In this document: positions 37,082 to 45,497 of the stretch, piece by piece
Numbering within the stretch: the first letter of the stretch is position 1
Layout: every line of letters starts with the position of its first letter
NCBI GenBank assembly: GCA_025058225.1
Contig: JANXEE010000004.1
Coordinates: forward strand, 1 to 55,478
Origin: Candidatus Calditenuaceae archaeon
GTDB lineage: Archaea > Thermoproteota > Nitrososphaeria_A > Caldarchaeales > Calditenuaceae
Length of the DNA stretch: 55,478 nt
Direction: 5' to 3'
Made by a program: the position numbers and the translations under genes
Notes under the pieces: generated by a model
The model's database searches: none
What the model saw: the letters and a program-made list of their open reading frames with translations, nothing else
Told to the model about the DNA's origin: nothing

Positions 37082-38971
37082 ATGATGGTAATGGACGGGG
37101 AGAAGCATGAGGGAGGCCGGTTAAGGCTCTGGTTGGCGGTGGTCTCCGGCGTCCTTCTGGGCGCCGGCCTCCTCGGCTCACTCGTGAACGTACCAAGTGA
37201 GGTCAGGGAAGGGCTGTTCGGCGCATCGCTGACCCTCGTCGCAGCACCCGTCGTCTACGACGCCATCAGGAGGCTTCGGGAACAACCGTTCAACGAGGAC
37301 CTGCTCATGGCCATAGCGGCCATCGGCGCAGCCGCAATAGGCACGTGGGAGGAGGGCGCTGCAGTCCTCCTTCTCTACAACGCAGCCGAGAGGATAGAGG
37401 ACCTCACGGTCGACAGGGTGAGGAACTTGGCGAAGCGAATGGCCGGGCTGTTACCCAAGAGGGCCCTGCTCAAGAAGGACGGAGGAGAAGAGGAGGTCTC
37501 CGTCGAGAGCCTGAACGTGGGAGACGTCGTCATCGTGAAGTCGGGTTGGAGAGTCCCGGTGGATGGGAGGATCGTGGCGGGCAGGTCCAGCATAGACCAG
37601 TCCATCGTCACGGGGGAGTCGATACCGGTTGAGAAGTCTGTAGGAGACAGGGTGCTCTCGGGAAGCCTCAGCATCGGCGGCTCCATAGAGGTGCTGGTGG
37701 AGAAGCCCTACAGCGAGTCCACGGTGAGCAGGATCGTTGAGATGGTTCTTGAGGCCCAAGAGAGAAAGGCCAGGGTGGAGCGCTTCATCGAGAGGTTCTC
37801 GCGATACTACACGCCGGCGATGATCCTGCTCTCGTCGGGCATAGCTATGATACCGCCTCTGGTTTTCGGCCAACCTTACGCGACGTGGCTCTACAGGGCC
37901 CTGATAGTTCTGGTCATCGCCTGTCCGAGCGCCCTTGTGATCTCCACCCCGGTCACCGTGCTGATGGGGCTGACCAGAGCCATGTGGAGCGGCATCCTCG
38001 TGAAGGGGGGGAGGTACCTTGAGGAGCTGGCGGGGGTCAGGGCGGTGGTCTTCGACAAGACCGGTACGCTCACCGAGGGCAGGCTTAAGGTTTCGAGGGT
38101 GATCCCCTTGAACGGTTACAGAGAGGAAGACGTGCTGAGGCTTGCAGCGATGGCCGAGTCGAGGTCGAGCCATCCGATAGCCAACGCGATCGTGGAAAGG
38201 GCAGGTCACGTCCAGAGGGGAACGGTAGAGGTGACGCAGTTCGTGGACGTTCCCGGGAAAGGGTTGAAGGTCACCCTTAGCGATGGCAGCGTTGTTCTGG
38301 TGGGCAAGCACTCATTCCTCGTCGAAGAAGGCGTGGACGCCGGCGGCCAGATGGTCTCACAGTTCCTTCCCTCCGGCGTTGCAACGGTAGCTGTGGCGGT
38401 CAACGGTAAGATCGCTGGGCTGATCCACGTCGAGGACCAAGTCAGGTCCGAAGCGAGGGGCGTCGTGAAAGAGCTCCATTCGCAGGGCATTAAGTCTGTG
38501 ATGCTGACGGGCGATAACCCGTCAACGGCCAGGGAGGTTTCAGCCGAGCTCGGCATAGATGAATACTACGCAGACCTTCTCCCTGAGGATAAGGTGAGGC
38601 TGGTCGACGAGCTGAGGGCCCGATACGGGAGCGTAGCCATGGTCGGTGACGGTGTGAACGACGCGCCCGCGCTTGCGGCGTCCAACGTCGGCATAGCGAT
38701 CGGTACAGCGGGGAACGACGTGGCGATCGAGGCAGCCGACGTCGCCCTGATGGGCTCCAACCTGCGCAGCATCCCGTATCTGATCAAGCTCGGCAGGAAA
38801 GTGTCCTCGAAGGTCAGGGTCAACATCGCTTTGGCTTTGAGCTTGAAGGCGATCATGATAGCTTTAGGCGCAGTCGGTCTGATACCTCTGTGGTTCGCAG
38901 TCATAGGCGATGACGGTTTAACGCTACTGGTCATAGCGAACGCATTACCTCTACTGAGGTTCCGCATGTGA
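37082..38971 (+). CDS. P1B-type heavy-metal transporting ATPase with CPS ion motif
   Basis: 629 residues, no N-terminal metal-binding domain. About eight membrane segments; phosphatase motif DQSIVTGESIPVEK, ion-binding helix IACPSALVIS (Cys-Pro-Ser instead of the usual Cys-Pro-Cys), phosphorylation site FDKTGTLTEGRL, HP motif RSSHPIANAI, ATP site VPGKGLKVTLSDG, and hinge MVGDGVNDAPALA. The last helix, IGDDGLTLLVIANALPLL, resembles the Zn/Cd (P1B-2) group, where an aspartate there binds metal. So a zinc- or cadmium-type exporter is likely, with unusual ion site. Follows the ArsR-like stub by 1 nt; the stop overlaps a further short frame (GTGA). Confidence 0.9.
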   Translation: MMVMDGEKHEGGRLRLWLAVVSGVLLGAGLLGSLVNVPSEVREGLFGASLTLVAAPVVYDAIRRLREQPFNEDLLMAIAAIGAAAIGTWEEGAAVLLLYNAAERIEDLTVDRVRNLAKRMAGLLPKRALLKKDGGEEEVSVESLNVGDVVIVKSGWRVPVDGRIVAGRSSIDQSIVTGESIPVEKSVGDRVLSGSLSIGGSIEVLVEKPYSESTVSRIVEMVLEAQERKARVERFIERFSRYYTPAMILLSSGIAMIPPLVFGQPYATWLYRALIVLVIACPSALVISTPVTVLMGLTRAMWSGILVKGGRYLEELAGVRAVVFDKTGTLTEGRLKVSRVIPLNGYREEDVLRLAAMAESRSSHPIANAIVERAGHVQRGTVEVTQFVDVPGKGLKVTLSDGSVVLVGKHSFLVEEGVDAGGQMVSQFLPSGVATVAVAVNGKIAGLIHVEDQVRSEARGVVKELHSQGIKSVMLTGDNPSTAREVSAELGIDEYYADLLPEDKVRLVDELRARYGSVAMVGDGVNDAPALAASNVGIAIGTAGNDVAIEAADVALMGSNLRSIPYLIKLGRKVSSKVRVNIALALSLKAIMIALGAVGLIPLWFAVIGDDGLTLLVIANALPLLRFRM

Positions 38972-39087
38972 GCGAGGTCGGTATATCATCAGAAAGTTCG
39001 AAGAGCGCGGTGAGACTTACACTGCTGGAGAACGGCGCCGACCAGAGGACGAGAGTGATAGCCCTCCCGGAGGGCACCAGACCTTGA
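38968..39087 (+). pseudogene. Short coupled frame with weak FeoA/SH3-like resemblance, perhaps a frameshifted remnant
   Basis: GTG overlaps the ATPase stop (GTGA) and the frame gives 39 residues ending VRLTLLENGADQRTRVIALP-EGTRP. The core looks like the first strands of a FeoA-type SH3 domain. If one base were missing near 39083, the frame would continue with VKVVDMIG, also FeoA-like, up to about 39210. Too short to be sure. Confidence 0.3.
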
Positions 39088-39373
39088 GGATGTGATTCGA
39101 CGGGGGATAGGAGCTTTCCGAAGACAGGTGAAGGTCGTGGACATGATCGGATGCGAAGACGGTCGGAAAACCCGTGGAGCTCCCTCAAGAGCAAGGCCTA
39201 TCCTCCGACTGCAGGAAGGGTGCCGATAGGGGCCCACCCGTCAGCGCCTCCGTGCCGGTTATCAGGGCGTGGGGCCCCATGGACCGATGGGGGTGGACGA
39301 GGTACGTCACTTCGATGTCTTGACTCAGCCCGAGACGATGATCATGGCGGTGGAGCGTCATGCATGCGATAAC
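39088..39373. other. Intergenic region with predicted stem-loops, no clear gene
   Basis: About 285 bp before the tRNA-Thr. Two stem candidates: cctatc (39197-39202) with gatagg (39225-39230), and ggggcccac (39229-39237) with gtggggcccc (39269-39278, one extra G). No further reading frame with recognisable domains. Confidence 0.4.
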
Positions 39374-39478
39374 AGCCCCGGGCGGGACTTGAACCCGCGA
39401 CCCCCGGCCTCGACCCCTGAGGCCCTCTGCCTGAAGGCTTACCAAGCCGGTGCTCTCACCGAGCTGAGCTACCGGGGC
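39374..39478 (-). tRNA. tRNA-Thr (anticodon GGU) with a 30-nt intron
   Basis: Cloverleaf on the minus strand: acceptor gccccgg/ccggggc, D stem GCTC/GAGC, anticodon stem ccggc/gccgg, anticodon loop ttggta-g (GGT) interrupted at the usual 37/38 place by about 30 nt (plus coordinates 39410-39439), T arm gcggg-ttcaagt-cccgc. The discriminator is U (39374), characteristic of archaeal tRNA-Thr. Intron boundaries are set by the stem and could move by one base; splicing would use the bulge-helix-bulge endonuclease. Confidence 0.9.
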
Positions 39479-39502
39479 GCTGTTCTGCAATCTCCCCGTC
39501 TT

Positions 39503-39512
39503 CAATATTAGG
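39503..39512 (-). promoter_or_regulatory. TATA-like box of tRNA-Thr
   Basis: Minus-strand cctaatattg centred about 29 nt before the tRNA 5' end. Confidence 0.5.
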
Positions 39513-39594
39513 TTGCCCGGTTAGGATGACCGTTTACCTCGAACGCGTCCGCGGGTCCTCTGTCGAGCTTTGCGAAGATATGTTACCGTTTAAT

Positions 39595-39603
39595 AGTTAT
39601 ATA
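39595..39603 (+). promoter_or_regulatory. TATA-like box of the Thr-rich surface protein gene
   Basis: agttatata about 26 nt before ATG 39625, favouring that start over the longer frame from 39526. Confidence 0.5.
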
Positions 39604-39624
39604 GCAATTTTTGGGAAACGAGTC

Positions 39625-40638
39625 ATGGAGATCGGGGCCAGAAGAGCTGTTCTTCTCCTTTCGCTGACCGTGGTCTTGGCTCTCGGGTTGATCTACCCGG
39701 TGCTCAACGCGACCACAGTAACTAGGACCGTGACAACGACCGTCGTGTCTCCTGGGACGACGTTCGTCACGGTCGTAACGGCTCAAGGCAGCACGGTATC
39801 GCTTCTCGTCGAGATGCCTCGTGTCAGAATGATCATGAGCATCGAGGTGCAGGACCAGGTCTGTGTTGTGAGGTTCTCATCCAGAGATCCACCTTCTGTG
39901 GTCTCCTTCGCCGGCACGACGGTTACCTTCCCGGGCACCACGACGACCTTCGTGATCAGCTCGCCCTTCTCAACCGCGATAACCACCACGCTCCCCACAC
40001 GCGTCACCACCACGGGCTTCATCCAGACGGAGACTGTGACCACGATAGCCACCGCTGGCATAACGATAGTCTTCACGTATCCCCTATCGATTTACGGTGT
40101 CCTGGAGGAGGCCTGCAACGTAGCCTATGAGATAGTCAGGCAGAGATTCGAGCCCGAGAGGCTTCCCGCGACGTTCGTTTTAGCGATGGCGGGACAGACC
40201 TTCACTATACCGGGCTTCACGATGACCCTCGATCCCGGAATGATGCCGAACGTCAGGCTCACGACTACCTTCACGACCACCAAGAGGGGGGAGACAGAGC
40301 TCATTACCACCACCATTCCTGCTACGACCTTATCCATGGTGACAGTCGTTCCCGGTACCACTAGGACGACGACCGTCGTTCGGCCGGGCACCACGATCAC
40401 GACCTTGACGGTTGTCACGACCGTTCTGGCCGAGACCACGCCTCAACCGACGCCGACGCCAACTCCAACACCGACTCCCACTCCTCGACCGACACCAACA
40501 CCTACCCCCACACCTACACCGACGCCAACAAGGACCGAGGCACAGCCCCTCGATGTCTCGATGCTGCTCCCCGTCATAGCTGTCGTGATCGCGGTCGTCG
40601 CGGTGGGAGCCTTACTGGCCCTCAGGCGCCGCCGGTGA
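39625..40638 (+). CDS. Thr-rich cell-surface protein with Pro-Thr stalk and C-terminal membrane anchor
   Basis: 337 residues. N-terminal signal helix (RAVLLLSLTVVLALGLIY), then long runs rich in Thr and Val (TTTVVSPGTTFVTVVTAQG type) with likely O-glycosylation, a Pro-Thr repeat (about residues 271-305, TPTPTPTPT units) and a C-terminal membrane helix (VSMLLPVIAVVIAVVAVGAL) ending RRRR. This is the plan of archaeal S-layer-associated or adhesin-type surface proteins. No enzyme motif. A second protein of similar style is at 52817-55336. Confidence 0.7.
   Translation: MEIGARRAVLLLSLTVVLALGLIYPVLNATTVTRTVTTTVVSPGTTFVTVVTAQGSTVSLLVEMPRVRMIMSIEVQDQVCVVRFSSRDPPSVVSFAGTTVTFPGTTTTFVISSPFSTAITTTLPTRVTTTGFIQTETVTTIATAGITIVFTYPLSIYGVLEEACNVAYEIVRQRFEPERLPATFVLAMAGQTFTIPGFTMTLDPGMMPNVRLTTTFTTTKRGETELITTTIPATTLSMVTVVPGTTRTTTVVRPGTTITTLTVVTTVLAETTPQPTPTPTPTPTPTPRPTPTPTPTPTPTPTRTEAQPLDVSMLLPVIAVVIAVVAVGALLALRRRR
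40446..40532 (+). repeat. Pro-Thr coding low-complexity repeat
   Basis: Repeated ccNacN units (ccgacgccgacgccaact and so on) encode Pro-Thr dipeptides, interrupted by one Arg. Prone to length change by slippage. Confidence 0.7.
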
Positions 40639-40688
40639 GGCTTCCCTCTCCTGACAAGCTATTTTGATGAGACCATTCGTCATACTAC

Positions 40689-41120
40689 ATGGACGAGTCC
40701 GTCAGCAGGGCACTCGACGCCTGTGCTAGGTTCATGGCGGAACCCAGCGTTAACGCTGTGAGGGTTCTGATCGACTCGCTGCGGGTCCTCTCGCCTCCCG
40801 GGATAGAGTGGGGGATCGAGCTTCTGGACGTGGCCGGAACGCGGTATGTGTTGGAGGGCGGGAGGGTTACAGTCGTGAGGCTCTCGAGGGACGAGTTCGG
40901 CCCCTTCATGAGGACGCAGGTGAGGGAGCTCGGGGTCGAGGATGTGCCGGAGGAGGTGCTGAGGGCCCTTCTCAGAGACCCTAAAGGTCTGATCTCTTCG
41001 ATCGTGAGCCAGCTAGAGAGGTGGACTCAAACCGCGCATCCTAATAGAGAGCTCAGGGAAAGGGTTCGTGAGCTGTTGAGAGGGTTGTCTGAGTTACTTC
41101 GCGATGCCGAAGGTCCTTAG
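40689..41120 (+). CDS. Uncharacterised 143-residue helical protein
   Basis: Mostly helical: VSRALDACARFMAEPSVNAV at the start, a small beta part (IEWGIELLDVAGTRYVLEGG), and a helical C-terminus ending in a likely coiled coil (NRELRERVRELLRGLSELL). No known domain seen. ATG about 30 nt after a TATA-like ctatttt (40660-40666). Its end overlaps the end of the convergent winged-helix-like gene by 27 nt. Confidence 0.55.
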   Translation: MDESVSRALDACARFMAEPSVNAVRVLIDSLRVLSPPGIEWGIELLDVAGTRYVLEGGRVTVVRLSRDEFGPFMRTQVRELGVEDVPEEVLRALLRDPKGLISSIVSQLERWTQTAHPNRELRERVRELLRGLSELLRDAEGP

Positions 41121-41543
41121 TATCTCCTCGGTCTTTTGCCGGCCGTACTCGGTGAGCCTGTAGCTCTTCGGCCCCTCTCCGGACTCGACGGAGGCCACCA
41201 TTCCCTTCAGCTCCTCGTAGAGCTTCTTGTCGAGCCACTCCTTCGTCACCTCCTTTCCCAGCTCCCTGCTCCTCTGGTTGATCCTCTCCTTCGACATCTG
41301 GCCTTCGTAGTACAGGAGGACAAGAACGACGTCCCTGTAGCTAAGCTTCGGTAACTTCTCGACGAGCTCCCTCGGCATCGCCTGCTGTCTCGCAGGTGCA
41401 GTCGCGATCGGTTGCGCCTTCGAGAGTTCCTCGAGGACCTTCCTCACGGTGTTGAGGACCTCACCGACGTCGTATCCCTTCACCCTGAGCCTGACCTCCG
41501 GTGAGACGGTGACCTCGATCTCCAGCTCGACGTCCCTCTCCAT
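41094..41543 (-). CDS. Small protein with winged-helix-like C-terminal domain
   Basis: 149 residues from ATG 41543 (MERDVELEIEVTVSPEVRLRVKG). N-terminal beta segment and helix (GEVLNTVRKVLEELSKA), then LSYRDVVLVLLYYEGQMSKE, KEVTKEWLDKKLYEEL, VASVESGEGPKSYRLTEYGRQKTEEILR, which follows the helix-helix-wing pattern (GPKSYRLTeyGr) of archaeal winged-helix proteins. May be DNA-binding; not otherwise recognised. Longer frame to 41714 overlaps the neighbour's promoter. TATA-like minus-strand ctttaaat at 41586-41593. Confidence 0.6.
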   Translation of the reverse strand: MERDVELEIEVTVSPEVRLRVKGYDVGEVLNTVRKVLEELSKAQPIATAPARQQAMPRELVEKLPKLSYRDVVLVLLYYEGQMSKERINQRSRELGKEVTKEWLDKKLYEELKGMVASVESGEGPKSYRLTEYGRQKTEEILRTFGIAK

Positions 41544-41750
41544 CGGGTGCACCCTTTGAGCTGCGCCCCCGATTCCGCTCGGTGGATTTAAAGGTGGAGT
41601 CCACGGTCGCCCGAAAGTGGTCTTCCTGGGCAGGACCCCCGCAACGCGTTGACCTTTTGGTCCGGACAGTCTTCGCGGGTCAGGGCGTTCGTCCGGCGAA
41701 GGCCTCTGCGTCAAGCCTTTTTACCTCAGTGGCGACGCTCTGGGTCGGGA

Positions 41751-42437
41751 GTGACGCAGGAGCTGAAGAAGGAGCTGCTGAGGCTGCTGAAGGAGGACGA
41801 GGAGTTCAGGTACGCGGTGGTCGGGCTCCTGGGGCTCGAGGAGATACTGAGGAGGTTCGACAGACACGAGGAGGAGCTCGTGAGGCTCCGGGAGGACATG
41901 AACAGAGGCTTCGCTAGGTACGACTCCGAGCTCGCTAAGCTTCGGGAGGACATGAACAAGGGGTTCGAGAGGTATGACCGGGAGCTCGTGAGGCTCCGGG
42001 AGGACATGAACAGGGGGTTTGCTGCCGTGGAGAAGCAGATCTCCGCGCTCGGTGCAAGGTGGGGGATAATGGCCGAGTCCGCGTTCAGGGCGGGGCTGAA
42101 GGAGATCATCGAGAGGTACTTCGGGGGCAAGGTGACGAAGTGGGGCCTCTTCGACAGGGAGGGCTTCGTCTACGGGAGCCCCGCGGTGGTCGAGGCGGAC
42201 GTGCTGGTGAGGGACAGGGAGCACCTGCTGGTCGAGGTGAAGTCCAGCGTCAGCAAGGGCGACGTGATCGAGCTGAAGAGGATCTCTGAGCTCTACGAAA
42301 GGGAGACCGGCGTGAGGCCGAAGCTGGTGATAGTCTCGCCCTTCGTCGACGAGAGGGCCCTAGAGCTCGCGCGCCACTTCGGGATCGAGGTCTATTCGGT
42401 CTCTGAAGTCCTCGGCCGAGGGGCCCCCGCGGCCTGA
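41751..42437 (+). CDS. Coiled-coil protein with PD-(D/E)XK nuclease-like domain (DUF3782-like)
   Basis: 228 residues from GTG 41751. Helical start (LKKELLRLLKEDEEFRYAVVGLLGLEEIL), then three tandem 18-residue coiled-coil repeats (LREDMNRGFARYDSELAK type, residues about 46-99), and a C-terminal fold with EADVLVRDREHLLVEVKSS: Asp in EADV, and Glu-x-Lys in VEVKSS form a PD-(D/E)XK core, as in archaeal DUF3782 proteins. Substrate is unknown; a DNA-processing role is only inferred. TATA-like cttttta at 41717-41723 about 30 nt before GTG 41751; the longer frame from 41649 is rejected. Confidence 0.75.
   Translation: MTQELKKELLRLLKEDEEFRYAVVGLLGLEEILRRFDRHEEELVRLREDMNRGFARYDSELAKLREDMNKGFERYDRELVRLREDMNRGFAAVEKQISALGARWGIMAESAFRAGLKEIIERYFGGKVTKWGLFDREGFVYGSPAVVEADVLVRDREHLLVEVKSSVSKGDVIELKRISELYERETGVRPKLVIVSPFVDERALELARHFGIEVYSVSEVLGRGAPAA
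41886..42047 (+). repeat. Three tandem 54-bp repeats inside the coiled-coil gene
   Basis: Units start at 41886, 41940 and 41994, each beginning ctccgggaggacatgaac or with one change. In-frame expansion or contraction would lengthen the coiled coil by 18 residues. Confidence 0.85.
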
Positions 42438-42534
42438 GGGCACCGGGCGGTTCCGAGCTAGACCGTCCTCCGTTGAGTTCGAAAACGTAGGCTCGAGGGA
42501 CCGTTAAATCGAGGGCCGAGCCCGCTCACCCGGG

Positions 42535-43914
42535 ATGGTGAAGCTCTCGGAGGAGCCGTGGTGGCTGAGGGGGCTGAGGTCGAGGGGCGAGGAGAGCTAC
42601 AGGAGCCTCCCGGAGGAGACGAGCCCGCTCTACGTTAAGCACCACGTCCCCTTCTCGCAGGAGATCGCCTCCGCCGAGTGGGCCGAGGAGCCGTCGGGGA
42701 GGGCGGTCGTGCCGGAGAGGTTCAGGGCCCTCGAGGAGTCGGAGGAGGTCGTCGTGCTCCACGTCGACGCGACGCCGGTCTTGGTCAAGGTTCCGGAGTC
42801 CTACGGGAGGCTCGGGGTTGTCGCGCTCCCGCTCCGGGAAGCCCTCTCCCGCTCCGAGGAGGAGGTCCGGCGGTGGCTCTTGGAGGGCCCAACGAGGCCT
42901 GAGGAGTCGAGCCTTACCGGGTACGCGCTCTCGAGGCTCAACGCGGGGGTCTTCGTCAAGGTGCCCTCAGGGACCGAGGAGGAGGTCAGGGTCAGGTCCA
43001 TATGGGCCACCGAGGCCGAGAGTCAGCTCACGTCCGCGTTCACGCTGGTCGTCGTGGGCGACGGTTCAGGGGTCAGCGTCACCGAGGAGTACCACGCGAT
43101 CGACGGAGGGGCGAACCTCACCTCGAACGTCGTCCACGTGATAGCCGGGAACGGGTCGAGGGTCAGGTACGCAGTTATGGACAGCTCCTCCGACAGATCT
43201 GTCCGCATGAGCTTCAACAAGGTCGTCCTCGGGAGGGAGGCGAACAGCAAGTGGGTCGGCGCGCTGCTGGGCGGCAGGGCCCTCAAGTACAGGATCGACA
43301 ACATACTGGCAGGGCAGGGCTCGAGGGCCGACGCGCTAAAGGTGGTCCTCGCGGGAGGGACCCAGAAGTTCGACGTCACCCTCAACCTCAGGCACGAGGG
43401 CCCCGACACGACCGGAAGGGTCAACGCGAAGGGCATAGGTGCCGAAAGATCGAGGGTGCTCTTCAAGGGCATCATCAGGATAGAGAGGCCTGCGAAGAAC
43501 TCCGGTGCCTATCTGGCTGAGCACGCGATGCTGCTGAGTCCCGACTCGAGGGCCGATGCCATCCCGGGTCTGGAGATAGAGACGGACAACGTCAAGGCGA
43601 CGCATTCTGCAAGCGTCGCGCAGATCGACCCAGAGCAGCTCTTCTACCTCATGAGCAGAGGCCTTACGAGGGATGAGGCTGTAAAGGCGATAGCACTCGG
43701 TTTCTTCGAACCTGTCATACAGGAGATCGATGTCGCAGAGGTCCGATGGGGGATGAGGTATCTGCTGGAGAGGAAGTGGCACGGTCCGGAGGCAGAGGAG
43801 CTCGACCCGATCAAGATCATCGAGTCGTACATCGAGCCCGAAACTGTGGGAAGGAGCCCTGAGGACATATTCGGCACCCACTACAAAGCGTTCTACTACA
43901 AACGAACCCGGTAG
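42535..43914 (+). CDS. sufD: Fe-S cluster assembly scaffold protein SufD/SufB family
   Basis: 459 residues. C-terminal core of the SUF scaffold: SVTEEYHAIDGGANLTSNVVHVIAGNGSR, RVNAKGIGAERSRVLFKGIIRIE, HAMLLSPDSRADAIPGLEIETDNVKATHSASV (with the conserved histidine), and LFYLMSRGLTRDEAVKAIALGFFEPV. N-terminal part (WWLRGLRSRGEESYRSL) fits SufD better than SufB. It would build Fe-S clusters with SufB and SufC. Those are normally neighbours but are not in this window. Probably leaderless: TATA-like cgttaaatc (42502-42510) about 28 nt upstream. Confidence 0.85.
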   Translation: MVKLSEEPWWLRGLRSRGEESYRSLPEETSPLYVKHHVPFSQEIASAEWAEEPSGRAVVPERFRALEESEEVVVLHVDATPVLVKVPESYGRLGVVALPLREALSRSEEEVRRWLLEGPTRPEESSLTGYALSRLNAGVFVKVPSGTEEEVRVRSIWATEAESQLTSAFTLVVVGDGSGVSVTEEYHAIDGGANLTSNVVHVIAGNGSRVRYAVMDSSSDRSVRMSFNKVVLGREANSKWVGALLGGRALKYRIDNILAGQGSRADALKVVLAGGTQKFDVTLNLRHEGPDTTGRVNAKGIGAERSRVLFKGIIRIERPAKNSGAYLAEHAMLLSPDSRADAIPGLEIETDNVKATHSASVAQIDPEQLFYLMSRGLTRDEAVKAIALGFFEPVIQEIDVAEVRWGMRYLLERKWHGPEAEELDPIKIIESYIEPETVGRSPEDIFGTHYKAFYYKRTR

Positions 43915-43932
43915 AAGAGCGGAGCCTCAGGG

Positions 43933-45273
43933 CTAATGGACGAGCTTGCCGTTGTACGCTAGGACGCACCTCTGCTTCATCAGTTCCCTCAGCACGACCG
44001 TAGCGAACGATCCTCTCGGAAGTGACATTCCCGTCTCGATCGTGGACTCGTCGAGCGCCTTGATCGTCAGCTCCCTCGGTATCAGTTTGATCGGCCTGTA
44101 ACCTCCCATCGTACCAGCCTCTGGCATCAACTCCGGCCGGAAGGTCGTCTGTCTCATCCCGTCCTCCTCTAAGACCGAGGCCATCGACCTGCCGCGCTCG
44201 TTCCTCGGGAATTTGACCCGGCTGCCGGGGTGAGGCATGACGATCGCCAGCGAACCTTCCCGAACCCTGCGCTCGGCCTCGTTGACGTTCCACATCGTGA
44301 CCTCGTGGACGCTGCTCTCAGGGTTGCCGAACCTGTCGAGCCTCACCACCAAGTCTCCAACCATAACGTCGTCGAGAGAGCACCCGTCTCGAAGGGTAAG
44401 GGAGAGGGCCCTGTTGAAAACGTACGAGGTGTACGCCTCCACGAGTAGCCTCCTGATCCTCAGCGACAGGTTCCTGAAGGCCCCGACGTAATCGCCGGGA
44501 TTTGAGGCGAGGTGTTTTGCGAGAGCTCTCTCGTACACTAGGGACTTAGGGAGGTTCGCAGCGGCCCAGCTCCACGAGCCCGACTCCAGAAACGTCCTCC
44601 TCACCTCCCTGTACACCTCAGGCTCGTAGCGCGTCCAATACCCCACGAAGACCTTCGCAGCATCTTCTAGATTCCCTTTCAAAATATAATATCCGACGAG
44701 GTGGGTGACGGGCCGCATCAAGCCGAACCTTTGATGACCGTAATAGTTCGGAACACCGCATTTGACGAGCTGATCCCTTAGGTCCTCGAGATTGGCTGCT
44801 GTACCAGTCTCCCTGATTACGATCCTGAACCTGTTGAAGAGGAGGCACCTCGACCCGATGCCGTACGCCTCACCGACGACCTTCGCAGTGGCGTTGTGGA
44901 GCAGGATCTCATCGTAGAGATAGTCGAGGACCCTCGAGGCCGGCACAGCCAGGAACTGCCACGACAGGGCCCTTCTGTCCTTGAGCCCGTATGTCTTCAC
45001 GGACCTCAGCCTCACCCCAAGCACGGCCTTCAGATCCATCGCGACCCTCAGCGTCTCCCTGTCCCTCTTCCTGATCACCAGAAGCGCAAGCCTCTGAGGA
45101 GGAAGCTTGACCGTCGGCCCTGCTTCGAACAGTTCCCTCGCGTCCAGCCCTCCTTCTAGGACCTCCCAGACTTCGAAGTCCTCAGGGACCAGCTTGATGA
45201 CCCCGCCTATGCCTTGCGACTTAGTTGAATACGCTCCCATTCCGACGAAATCCTCGTAGTTGTCACAGGTCAC
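43933..45273 (-). CDS. truD: tRNA pseudouridine synthase TruD
   Basis: 446 residues from GTG 45273 (an open frame to ATG 45333 would add 20). GAYSTKSQGIGGVIKLVPEDFEV is the typical start; KTYGLKDRRALSWQFLAV carries the catalytic Asp of the G-x-K-D-x-x-A motif; NYYGHQRFGLMRP and EAYTSYVFNRALS follow; the TRUD insertion domain lies between. It converts U13 in tRNA to pseudouridine. The GTG is preceded by gaggcgag, a fair ribosome binding site. Confidence 0.93.
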   Translation of the reverse strand: MTCDNYEDFVGMGAYSTKSQGIGGVIKLVPEDFEVWEVLEGGLDARELFEAGPTVKLPPQRLALLVIRKRDRETLRVAMDLKAVLGVRLRSVKTYGLKDRRALSWQFLAVPASRVLDYLYDEILLHNATAKVVGEAYGIGSRCLLFNRFRIVIRETGTAANLEDLRDQLVKCGVPNYYGHQRFGLMRPVTHLVGYYILKGNLEDAAKVFVGYWTRYEPEVYREVRRTFLESGSWSWAAANLPKSLVYERALAKHLASNPGDYVGAFRNLSLRIRRLLVEAYTSYVFNRALSLTLRDGCSLDDVMVGDLVVRLDRFGNPESSVHEVTMWNVNEAERRVREGSLAIVMPHPGSRVKFPRNERGRSMASVLEEDGMRQTTFRPELMPEAGTMGGYRPIKLIPRELTIKALDESTIETGMSLPRGSFATVVLRELMKQRCVLAYNGKLVH

Positions 45274-45463
45274 CTCGCCTCGATCTAACAATCCGAGGAG
45301 GGAACTTCTACCGCAACTATTCAACCCACTCACCCTTTTCTACTTCGTGACCTCGACTGAGTCGAGTCGAACTCTCGGGGCAGCTCTGACGCGCTCGGTG
45401 CGGTGTGTCTAATGCTTTCCCGGATTTGTGATGTGCATATTAGTATATGCAACGCTATAAGGG

Positions 45464-45477
45464 AAATTTTTTTAATG
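45464..45477 (+). promoter_or_regulatory. Promoter element of the BMP-family gene
   Basis: aaatttttttaatg ends 21 nt before GTG 45498. Closely resembles the element before the surface protein gene at 52817. Confidence 0.5.
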
Positions 45478-45497
45478 ATTACGTCAATTATTATAGC

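Noticed and set aside
40440-40540. CRISPR-like array
   Set aside because: Short in-frame Pro-Thr coding units without spacers; it is part of the surface protein stalk.
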